Made by a program: the position numbers and the translations under genes. A stretch of DNA of 6,430 nucleotides from JAULUH01 sp032111745 (GTDB taxonomy: Bacteria; Chloroflexota; Anaerolineae; JAAEKA01): assembly GCA_032111745.1 (NCBI GenBank), contig JAULUH010000452.1:1-6430 (forward strand), in the 5' to 3' direction. Under the pieces are notes generated by a model, which was not told the origin of the DNA, searched no databases, and saw only the letters and a list, made by a program, of their open reading frames with translations. Below are positions 1 through 5,328 of this stretch, one piece after another (position 1 is the stretch's first letter; each line of letters starts with the position of its first letter).

Positions 1-269
1 ACGATGATGGGCGGCGCAGGCAGGCCATCAACTACCTGGGCGACGTCGGCCACGTAGTCGGCCAGGCGCCACCAGCGCAGGCGCTCCCTTCCCTGGCTGT
101 TGCCGTGGCCTCGCAGGCTCAGGGCAAAGCTGGCGTAGCCATGGTGCGCGAAGTACGGCAAGAGATACTCGTCCCAACACCAGGCGGCGTGCCAGGCGCC
201 ATGCACAAAAAGAAGCGGCGTGGCGCTGGCCTGCATTGCAGGCTGACGGTGGACCACCTCGAGTTGCAT
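1..269 (-). CDS. Alpha/beta hydrolase, N-terminal part (runs off the left edge)
   Basis: The first 89 residues of an alpha/beta-hydrolase-fold protein are present. The sequence shows strand beta-3 followed by the oxyanion-hole motif LLFVHGAWHAAWCW (residues 19-32) and the loop SLRGHGNS (51-58). Both are typical of the Abhydrolase_1/6 families. The window ends at PAPPIIV, before the nucleophile elbow (GxSxG) and the His of the triad, so catalytic competence and substrate cannot be judged. The ATG at 269 is chosen because GAGGGA lies about 11 bases upstream (281-286) and homology begins soon after it. It starts only 6 bases after the stop of the thioredoxin-VKOR gene, so it is probably the next cistron of the same operon. 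The family covers lipases, esterases, haloperoxidases and C-C hydrolases. The fold is nearly certain; the reaction is unknown. Confidence 0.88.
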   Translation of the reverse strand, partial: MQLEVVHRQPAMQASATPLLFVHGAWHAAWCWDEYLLPYFAHHGYASFALSLRGHGNSQGRERLRWWRLADYVADVAQVVDGLPAPPII

Positions 270-275
270 AGGCGA

Positions 276-1496
276 TTACGTCCCTCGGCTGGGCTGTGCT
301 ATCACCGGCGGCCGAACCGGGATCGATCCGGCCAGGATCAGCAGGATCAGGGCCATGCACGATGCCGAGGTCAGGCACCACATGCAGGTGGCGCCGATGA
401 CGAACGGCTCCAGGAACGTGAGATAGATCGAGAACAGGGTTCCGCAGAGCGCCATGGCCAACAAGGCGAGCCCGGCGAGCTCAGCGAGCTGGCCTCGCCC
501 CCAGCGCCGGCCTGCCCAGGCGACCAGCATGGCCGTGTACCCCAGCACACCCAGGACGCCCACGGGCAGCCGGCCGAACAGCAGGGCGTACTCGCTCTGT
601 TGCACCGTGTTGCAGTCGCCCACCGGCCCGCAGACGGCAGTGGTGTGGGTGGTCTCCACGAAGGCCATGTAGAGGGATACCCCCAGCCCGACCAGGCACA
701 GGCCAGCCACGGCCCAATCCCGCCCGCCTCCGGAGTTGTGGGCCGGCAAGCGCAGCGCGCGATCCGGCCAGAAGCGGACCACGCGCCCGATGGCGAAGGC
801 CAGCACCCCCAGCATGCCAACCAACAGCGTGATGGAGAGCAGGTTTCCGGCAGGATCCCGGCGTAGCGTGCTGGCCAGGTCCCTGGCTGTCGGCACTTCG
901 GCCAGGATCGCAGCATTGCCGGCACTGGTGATCCCGCTATCAACTTGGGCAGAGGCGACCTGGGCTGGCTGCGGGGTCGCAGGGGCCGGCCCAGGGTTCT
1001 TCTCGGCGGCAGGTGATGGAGTCGCGGCGGGTGGTGCCGTGGGCTCCGCAGTGGGTTGCTCCTGGGCCTGGCTCGCCGCCAGGGCATCCGCCAGGCCGGG
1101 AATGTTGGGCCAGTCGACGCCGCCCTGGGCCAGGTGTTGCTCGATCAAGGCGGGAAATTGCTCCGGGATTTCCAGCGAACCCACCAGGACGGTGGTATCG
1201 ACAATCAGCGCCGGCACCCCGCGGCGCTCATGGGAGATGCCGAAACGCTCGACGGCGGCCTGATACAGGACCTGACCAGTCGGGCTGCTGGTGTCCACCC
1301 CTACGATTTGAAGCTGATCACCATAGCGCGCGCCGAGGGGCGGCAGAACCTCAGTGATGACATAATGGCAGTGGCCACAGGTGGGCGAATAAAACAGCAC
1401 GGCTCGAACCACCGGCGGCTGGGCCTGGGCCCTGGCCGGAAGCAAGGCGACCAGGGCCAGAATCGCCAATCCCAGGAGATACTTCAGTTCCTTCAT
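276..1496 (-). CDS. Thioredoxin-VKOR fusion: membrane disulfide-forming protein
   Basis: Predicted 406-residue membrane protein joining a thioredoxin-like domain to a vitamin K epoxide reductase (VKOR) domain. Residues 1-25 form a signal peptide or anchor ending ARAQA. A thioredoxin-like domain follows, with active site CGHC (C40, C43) and a cis-Pro context RRGVPALIVD. Next comes a Pro/Ala-rich linker and a hydrophobic helix (about 219-240). The VKOR four-helix bundle carries the loop pair C289/C295 (CGPVGDC), the family motif SEYALLFG and the quinone-proximal CMWC (C371, C374). In known bacterial VKORs, electrons pass from substrate thiols through Trx and the VKOR cysteines to a membrane quinone, forming disulfides in exported proteins; the same role is inferred here. 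The usual fusion has Trx at the C terminus, whereas here it is N-terminal. An in-frame ATG at 1520 exists, but ATG 1496 has AGAGG nine bases upstream and clears the preceding stop, so it is preferred. Confidence 0.93.
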   Translation of the reverse strand: MKELKYLLGLAILALVALLPARAQAQPPVVRAVLFYSPTCGHCHYVITEVLPPLGARYGDQLQIVGVDTSSPTGQVLYQAAVERFGISHERRGVPALIVDTTVLVGSLEIPEQFPALIEQHLAQGGVDWPNIPGLADALAASQAQEQPTAEPTAPPAATPSPAAEKNPGPAPATPQPAQVASAQVDSGITSAGNAAILAEVPTARDLASTLRRDPAGNLLSITLLVGMLGVLAFAIGRVVRFWPDRALRLPAHNSGGGRDWAVAGLCLVGLGVSLYMAFVETTHTTAVCGPVGDCNTVQQSEYALLFGRLPVGVLGVLGYTAMLVAWAGRRWGRGQLAELAGLALLAMALCGTLFSIYLTFLEPFVIGATCMWCLTSASCMALILLILAGSIPVRPPVIAQPSRGT

Positions 1497-1505
1497 CAGG
1501 GTCTT

Positions 1506-1510
1506 CCTCT
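1506..1510 (-). promoter_or_regulatory. Ribosome binding site that decides the Trx-VKOR start
   Basis: AGAGG on the minus strand sits nine bases before the ATG at 1496 and directly after the radical SAM stop codon (1513-1511). The upstream ATG at 1520 has no comparable site and would overlap the previous gene by ten bases. This supports the shorter protein, which then begins MKELKYLLGL, directly at a signal-peptide-like sequence. Confidence 0.6.
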
Positions 1511-2536
1511 TCAGCGACATCCCGGTGTTGATGCCTGTCTGCTGGACGGCGACCGGTGCGACGCCGGGGGCTGTGGTGCACCGGCCTCGGCAGGAACGAA
1601 ACGAGCGCCCGCGTATTCCCAGAAGACCTGGCCCTGGTACACGCGCCGCCTGGCTTCACCGCCGGACTCCAGCGCCATCAGCGTCTGCTGGACCCGCTCC
1701 GGTGCGTAGCGTCGCAATGTCTGCACCAGCTCTACGTCACGCAACGGGTGACGCCGCAGGACCTCCACAATGGCCTCGGCAACGGGAGTGTCTGGCGCCA
1801 GCACCACCGGCCCGGCCGCAGGCACCACAATCGGTGCCACCTCACCCAGAATCTCCTGTGCGCGCATCAGTCCCTCCTCGTCTGGTGGTTCCACCCAGGA
1901 CTCAGCCGGCGGGCGCAGGGGCACGTTGAGGTGCACCTGGTCGGGCCGGATACGCTGCAGCGCTGCGGCAATGGCGGTGAGCGCCGGCTCGGTGTCGTTG
2001 ATCCCTTTGACCAACATTACCTCGACCCACAGCTGGCCCGCAAAGACGTCCCGAAAGTCAGCCATTCCGCTCAGGATCTCGTCGAGCCTCAGGCGCGGCC
2101 ACGGCCGGTTGATGCGGCGGAACAAGGCCTCGCTGGCCGCATCCACCGTGGGCATCACCACGTCGGCCTCTCGCACTTCGTCGCGCACCTCCGGCAGGTA
2201 GAGCAGGGACCCGTTGGTGATCAGGGCGACGGGTAGTTCGCTCATGGCCTTGACGCCACGGATCAGGCGGCCCAGGCTCGCGCATAGCAGCGGTTCCCCT
2301 TGCCCGACAAAGGTCACGTAGTCGATGGCGCTCGCCTCGGGCGCTTCCAGCGCCGCCCATACCTCGGCCAGGATGGCCTCGGGTGGAAAGAAATCCTGCC
2401 GGCGGTTGGTGAGGGGAGCCGTGCGCCCCAGCTGGCAGTAGATGCAGTTGTAGTTGCAGGTCTTGAACGGGATTGGATCGATGCCCAGCGACTGGCCAAG
2501 CCGGCGCGAGGGAACGGGACCATAGACGGTGCTCAT
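1511..2536 (-). CDS. Radical SAM protein (COG0731-like)
   Basis: A 341-residue protein opening MSTVYGPVPSRRLGQSLGID, the typical start of the COG0731 radical SAM group (Fe-S oxidoreductases related to the TYW1 radical SAM domain). The cluster motif CNYNCIYC gives C27, C31 and C34, a canonical CxxxCxxC that holds the SAM-binding 4Fe-4S cluster. The SAM-contact motif appears as VGQGEP (77-82). No further Cys cluster is visible, so there is no SPASM or auxiliary cluster. The last ~75 residues (EVLRRHPLRDVELVQTLRRY onward) look like a small winged helix. The ATG at 2536 has GGGAG ten bases upstream. The substrate is unknown; members often sit beside MinD-like ATPases and NifX-like proteins, as here. 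It follows the ATPase by 63 bases and precedes Trx-VKOR by 14. Family assignment is firm; function is not. Confidence 0.92.
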   Translation of the reverse strand: MSTVYGPVPSRRLGQSLGIDPIPFKTCNYNCIYCQLGRTAPLTNRRQDFFPPEAILAEVWAALEAPEASAIDYVTFVGQGEPLLCASLGRLIRGVKAMSELPVALITNGSLLYLPEVRDEVREADVVMPTVDAASEALFRRINRPWPRLRLDEILSGMADFRDVFAGQLWVEVMLVKGINDTEPALTAIAAALQRIRPDQVHLNVPLRPPAESWVEPPDEEGLMRAQEILGEVAPIVVPAAGPVVLAPDTPVAEAIVEVLRRHPLRDVELVQTLRRYAPERVQQTLMALESGGEARRRVYQGQVFWEYAGARFVPAEAGAPQPPASHRSPSSRQASTPGCR

Positions 2537-2599
2537 GGTATCTTGGCTCCCAGGGCTGCGGAGCGAACCTCCACCGTCCGCACAGGGAGGGGATCAGGG

Positions 2600-3505
2600 C
2601 TAGCCGGAGGCATCAGCCTCGGCCCTCTCCAAATCCCGGATGATTTTTTCGACATATGGCCCGGCACCCGCCAGATCAAACTCCTCGCCGTGTAGCCAGG
2701 CTCTGGCGATGGCCGGATCCTCCGGAATGACACCGCCGGGCGTGATGCCATGTGCCTGAAGCCTCCGGCTCACATAGGCTTCCATGTCGGTGTCTCGCAT
2801 ACGGTTCAGGACCACGAATACACCCTTGACCGCAGCCTCACGGTATTGCCTGTTGGCAGCCTCCACCAGCACTGGGCTCTCCAGGTGGCGCGTAGCCGGC
2901 AGCGCGCCGGCGCGGATCTGTTCGACCAGGGCCTTGATGTGGCCTGCCGCCTCAATGGCCGCCGTAGTTGGATCCACCACGATCACAACCCAGTCCAGGC
3001 TGGTGACCACCCCGCGGGCCAGGTCCTCGAAGCCAGCCTTGAAGTCGATCAAGGTTACCGGCTGCTGGCCGTTCCAGTGCACCCGCAGGTCGCGGACGAT
3101 CTTGGCTATCGGACCATCGCACCCCGCGCCCGGGCCCAGGCTGGCGATCTTGCCGGCGACGAGAAAGTGAATCGAATCAGGGTTCTGATCGTAGAATGCG
3201 CCGGGCAATTCGGCCAGCGAGACCTCAGCATCCGCCAACGGCAACGGATCGTCCACGGGACAGGTGACCAGGCCGCCGCTGAAAATCATGCCGCCGAAAT
3301 AATCCAGCAGCGGCGCCGGGCTCTTAGCCAATCCCAGGGCTCGATACAGACCTACGTTGGTCGAGTCGGCGTCTACAAGGCAGACAGCATAGCCATGGGC
3401 GCTTAACCCCTTGGCCAAGAGGACAGCCAAGGTACTCTTGCCGCTGCCACCTTTGCCGAATATCCCAATGCGGTTACCAGCTAAGGCTCCACTCGAGGGG
3501 TTCAT
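2600..3505 (-). CDS. CooC/MinD-family P-loop ATPase, probable metallocofactor maturation factor
   Basis: A 301-residue SIMIBI-class NTPase. The deviant Walker A GKGGSGKST (17-25), with its signature lysine at K18, is that of the MinD/Mrp/CooC/NifH group. Switch I is DADSTNVGL (45-53). The Walker B-like strand is VTLIDFKAGFED (150-161), with D154. VVLNRM (231-236) fits the nucleotide-base NKxD-like region. GPGAGCDGP (124-132) resembles the Cys segment of CooC but has one cysteine rather than a CxC pair. There is no inserted ferredoxin domain, which separates it from the MinD ATPases of the orange-protein (ORP) complex. CooC relatives load Ni into CO dehydrogenase; the target here is unknown. 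The start at 3505 is chosen because AAGGAAG precedes it and homology begins at once. The frame stays open to 3670, but that extension overlaps the upstream gene and is not protein-like. Twenty bases separate it from the NifX-like gene. Confidence 0.92.
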   Translation of the reverse strand: MNPSSGALAGNRIGIFGKGGSGKSTLAVLLAKGLSAHGYAVCLVDADSTNVGLYRALGLAKSPAPLLDYFGGMIFSGGLVTCPVDDPLPLADAEVSLAELPGAFYDQNPDSIHFLVAGKIASLGPGAGCDGPIAKIVRDLRVHWNGQQPVTLIDFKAGFEDLARGVVTSLDWVVIVVDPTTAAIEAAGHIKALVEQIRAGALPATRHLESPVLVEAANRQYREAAVKGVFVVLNRMRDTDMEAYVSRRLQAHGITPGGVIPEDPAIARAWLHGEEFDLAGAGPYVEKIIRDLERAEADASG

Positions 3506-3525
3506 AGCTTCTTCCTTCTTCAGTC

Positions 3526-3948
3526 TCAGTGCAAACGCTCCTTGTGGTCTTCCAGGGTGCCAGCGATGTAGGCTCGGACCGCGGCGCTGATGTCCCTGAC
3601 CTCGGTCAGGATGGGCGTGATCCCTGCGCGCTGCAGGCTCTCGTAGGCGCCCATCCCCATGCCGCCGCACAGCAGCACCTGGCAGTCGCCTAGGTTGGCC
3701 ATCATGCGGCGGTGCTTGTCCTGGGAATGCTGGCCATGGCCGTGGCCATGGGGTCCGGCGCCGTGCTCATGGTGCTCCTCATCATGGTCGTGATGCTCCT
3801 CCAGGCGGAATTGGTCGTGGCCCAGCTTGGGCCGGAGCTCCTGCTGGACGACCTGCCCATCCTCTACGATGAACACCAGGTAGAACGGCGCGCGTCCGAA
3901 GTGCCGGCTGATCGTAACTTGATCGTCGGTGACAACGGCGATTTTCAC
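3526..3948 (-). CDS. NifX/NafY-like (dinitrogenase FeMo-cofactor family) protein with His-rich insert
   Basis: A 140-residue protein of the dinitrogenase iron-molybdenum cofactor biosynthesis fold (NifX, NafY, C-terminal NifB). It opens MKIAVVTDDQVTISRHFGRA, with the usual 'xHFGxAxxF' pattern, and ends with DCQVLLCGGMGMGAYESL (88-105), matching the family's glycine-rich cofactor-binding end. Between them, residues 51-79 form an Asp/Glu/His-rich segment with 11 histidines, a likely flexible metal-binding loop. C89 and C94 are the only cysteines. Relatives carry FeMo-co precursors or, in ORP proteins, Mo-Cu-S clusters; the metal here is unknown. The His content would suit Ni, Zn, Co or Cu. Translation starts at GTG 3948, supported by AAAGGAG nine bases upstream. 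No nitrogenase genes are in view, so a nitrogen-fixation role should not be assumed. It probably works with the ATPase that starts 20 bases downstream. Confidence 0.93.
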   Translation of the reverse strand: MKIAVVTDDQVTISRHFGRAPFYLVFIVEDGQVVQQELRPKLGHDQFRLEEHHDHDEEHHEHGAGPHGHGHGQHSQDKHRRMMANLGDCQVLLCGGMGMGAYESLQRAGITPILTEVRDISAAVRAYIAGTLEDHKERLH

Positions 3949-3957
3949 AGGTGATTA

Positions 3958-3964
3958 CTCCTTT
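3958..3964 (-). promoter_or_regulatory. Strong ribosome binding site for the GTG-started NifX-like gene
   Basis: AAAGGAG on the minus strand lies nine bases before GTG 3948. No nearby in-frame ATG begins at the conserved MKIAVVTDD-type N terminus, so this site decides the non-ATG start. It lies in the 25-base gap after the upstream 106-residue gene. Confidence 0.65.
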
Positions 3965-3973
3965 GTACCTCAT

Positions 3974-4294
3974 CTATGCCACAGCCAGCAGGTCATCTTG
4001 GGCAATGTCCAGCATCTGCAGCCGTTTGTAATCGTCTGCGCCGACTCCGTGCTCGGCCAGGAAGCGCAGCTCGTCTGGGCTGCGATCCTCTACGTCGCGC
4101 CCAAAGAGGCCCGCTCTGGTGGCAACAAATGCTGGCTCGCTCGGCTGCCAATACCACTGGGCACCGTGGTTGTCCATCACGAACGTGAAGGTCAAGTTAT
4201 CGGCCAGCTGGAGGCGACCCTCAATCAGCCCCTGCTCGTTTCTGGCGATGACACCACTGCTAACCTCAAAATCCTGTATGCTGTGCTCTCTCAT
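3974..4294 (-). CDS. Unrecognised soluble protein of 106 residues
   Basis: I do not recognise a family. The protein is acidic and soluble-looking, with no signal peptide, membrane helix or cysteine. The first ~65 residues suggest a small beta-rich unit (IEGRLQL, NLTFTFVMD, QWYWQPSEPAFVATR). The rest, from SPDELRFLAEHGVGADDYKRL (72-92), looks helical. Evidence that it is real: ATG 4294 is preceded by GGAGAG at six bases, the amino-acid composition is normal, and the frame fits exactly into the collinear array, ending 25 bases before the NifX-like gene. By position it may be an accessory of the NifX-like protein/ATPase pair, but nothing in its sequence proves that. The aromatic patch WYWQP (47-51) could be a binding surface; that is a guess. 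Confidence 0.72.
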   Translation of the reverse strand: MREHSIQDFEVSSGVIARNEQGLIEGRLQLADNLTFTFVMDNHGAQWYWQPSEPAFVATRAGLFGRDVEDRSPDELRFLAEHGVGADDYKRLQMLDIAQDDLLAVA

Positions 4295-4390
4295 CGTGAT
4301 CTCTCCGTAGCCAAGCGGCTGCCATCATCCTCAGCTACCCAGCAGCATGGCACCGCCTCGACCGATGGCCCGGCGCGTGAGATGGCCCGC

Positions 4391-4675
4391 TTACCCGGCC
4401 TCAACCTGCGCAATGCCAGCCAGGGCGCCGAGACCGAGGCCGATCACCAGGAATGCCACGACTGTGCCAACGCTGAACAGCGCTGGGAGGCCGGCGTTCA
4501 ACGCGCACCGGGCCGCCGAGAGGCCGATGGCGGCATAGGCTGTGCCTGTCAATCCGGCGCCGATGCAGGCGGCCCGGCGCACGCGGTGCCGGGAAGCGAC
4601 CTGCTCCCAAAGGGTGTGCGAAGTGCCCGGTTGATCGATCGCTTCGGGGCCAACCAACCCTATGACGGCGTTCAT
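4391..4675 (-). CDS. Small two-helix membrane protein, unknown family
   Basis: A 94-residue protein with a polar N terminus (about 1-34) and two predicted membrane helices: roughly 36-57 (ACIGAGLTGTAYAAIGLSAA) and 64-88 (PALFSVGTVVAFLVIGLGLG). Both helices are rich in Gly and Ala, suggesting close packing or oligomerisation. The start at 4675 is chosen because GGAGG lies ten bases upstream (4690-4686). The frame is open further upstream to an ATG at 4714, but that would put the ribosome site inside the gene and add a Pro/Ala/Gly-rich stretch. The gene sits between OsmC (155-base gap) and the 106-residue protein (96-base gap). I do not recognise the family. Two cysteines (C37, C57) flank the first helix. 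It could be a small regulator or membrane partner of the redox genes, but its role is unknown. Confidence 0.65.
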   Translation of the reverse strand: MNAVIGLVGPEAIDQPGTSHTLWEQVASRHRVRRAACIGAGLTGTAYAAIGLSAARCALNAGLPALFSVGTVVAFLVIGLGLGALAGIAQVEAG

Positions 4676-4746
4676 CGTTATCCAACCTCCAGGCGCCGCG
4701 GCGGGGGGCGCCATGCCAGATTCGGGTATGCACCGGGGAGCGTGAT

Positions 4747-4792
4747 AGCCGGGCCGGCCATAGAGCGTGCTGGCCTCAGCAGGGGCCCGGCT
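4747..4792. repeat. 9-bp perfect inverted repeat in the gap after the OsmC gene
   Basis: AGCCGGGCC (4747-4755) and GGCCCGGCT (4784-4792) are perfect inverted copies 28 bases apart. A smaller hairpin, TGCTG/CAGCA with loop GCCT (4768-4781), is nested between them. The repeat starts about 40 bases past the OsmC stop on the minus strand, and neither side has a T-run, so a simple intrinsic terminator is not supported. A second short repeat, GGCGCC (4692-4697 and 4707-4712), lies nearer the next gene. The 155-base gap (4676-4830) holds no gene. It could be a structured leader, a weak terminator or a protein-binding site. Confidence 0.4.
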
Positions 4793-4830
4793 GCGCGCCC
4801 TCGATGGTTGCGTGACGATCCGGCGATCTC

Positions 4831-5253
4831 TCAGGCCAGGGCGGCTTTGCGCTGGTCCTGGCCGACGATGTCGATGTCGATGCCCTGCAGCGTGAGAATG
4901 GTTTCATGCACCGGGCAATGCTCGGCGACGCGGTGGATGGCCGCCTGCCGGTCGGCGCACTGGCCGTGGGGCAGGTCAACGCGCACCTTCAGGTTGACCA
5001 GCCGCGTCGGATTCTCAACCTTGTCAAATGTAACGTCGACCGTCATATCCTCGGCGTCGATCCCGCTACGGCCGCAGTACTGGGCGACGAACGCGCCCAC
5101 ACACGAGCCCAGCGACGCCACAAACAGCTCCGGCGGGGTGGGGCCGCGGTCCTGGCCGCCCATGCTCGCCGGCACGTCGATGGTGACGGTATGGTTGCCC
5201 AGCTGGCTCTCGAAGAGCATATCGCCCTTATAGACGGTGGTGATTTTTCCCAT
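4831..5253 (-). CDS. OsmC/Ohr-family protein (thiol-dependent peroxidase-like)
   Basis: A 140-residue OsmC-family protein of normal full length. The sequence shows the family's two catalytic cysteines: C51 in FVASLGSCVGAF, on the central helix, and C113 in AEHCPVH. It also has the usual PTPPELF entry to that helix (38-44). Family members are homodimers that reduce organic hydroperoxides in the cytosol, with the two cysteines forming a disulfide during turnover. The C-terminal C-P-V-H-E-T-I pattern is more like the OsmC/YhfA side of the family than Ohr. The start MGKITTVYKG at 5253 is chosen because AAGGAGA lies immediately upstream; the open frame reaching 5343 overlaps the cupin gene and is not conserved-looking. 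It follows the receiver-cupin gene by 67 bases. Peroxidase activity is inferred from the conserved cysteines; the true substrate is unknown. Confidence 0.93.
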   Translation of the reverse strand: MGKITTVYKGDMLFESQLGNHTVTIDVPASMGGQDRGPTPPELFVASLGSCVGAFVAQYCGRSGIDAEDMTVDVTFDKVENPTRLVNLKVRVDLPHGQCADRQAAIHRVAEHCPVHETILTLQGIDIDIVGQDQRKAALA

Positions 5254-5299
5254 CAATGTCTCCTTGAGTGTAGCAATGGCCATCCCAAAGGACGGCTGA

Positions 5300-5328
5300 A
5301 CGCCTGGTCGAAAGACCAGGTCAGGCGT
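5300..5328 (-). other. Compact hairpin touching the cupin stop codon, with an alternative pairing
   Basis: CCTGGTC (5303-5309) and GACCAGG (5314-5320) pair perfectly around a 4-base loop (GAAA on plus, TTTC on minus). The hairpin begins at the base after the cupin TGA (5323-5321). An overlapping 7-bp pair, ACGCCTG (5300-5306) with CAGGCGT (5322-5328), uses some of the same bases, so the two structures are mutually exclusive. No T-run follows on the minus strand, so an intrinsic terminator is doubtful. Its place between the cupin and OsmC genes suggests RNA processing, 3' protection or attenuation that sets their relative expression. That role is inferred. Confidence 0.45.

Noticed and set aside
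105..866. 253-codon open frame on the plus strand
   Set aside because: It is antisense to the Trx-VKOR and hydrolase genes, and its His/Gln/Arg/Gly-rich low-complexity translation matches no protein family.
2557..2582. 6-bp inverted repeat (TGCGGA/TCCGCA) between the ATPase and radical SAM genes
   Set aside because: A short stem with a 14-base loop and no T-run is expected by chance in GC-rich DNA.
3506..3670. Upstream extension of the ATPase frame to an ATG at 3670
   Set aside because: It overlaps the NifX-like gene, its translation is Arg/His/Gly-rich shadow sequence, and the ATG at 3505 has a good ribosome site right before the conserved N terminus.
3730..3752. Palindromic CATGGCC/GGCCATG stretch resembling an operator
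   Set aside because: It lies inside the His-rich coding segment and is explained by repeated His and Gly codons.
1511..4294. Assignment of the NifX-like, ATPase and radical SAM genes to nitrogen fixation (nifX, nifH, nifB)
   Set aside because: The ATPase lacks NifH features such as the cluster-binding Cys pair, the radical SAM protein lacks the NifB architecture, and no nifDK or nifEN is in view.
3929..5233. 434-codon open frame on the plus strand
   Set aside because: It runs antisense across five well-supported minus-strand genes, lacks any recognisable domain and has the Arg/Ser/Gly/Pro-rich composition of a shadow frame in GC-rich DNA.
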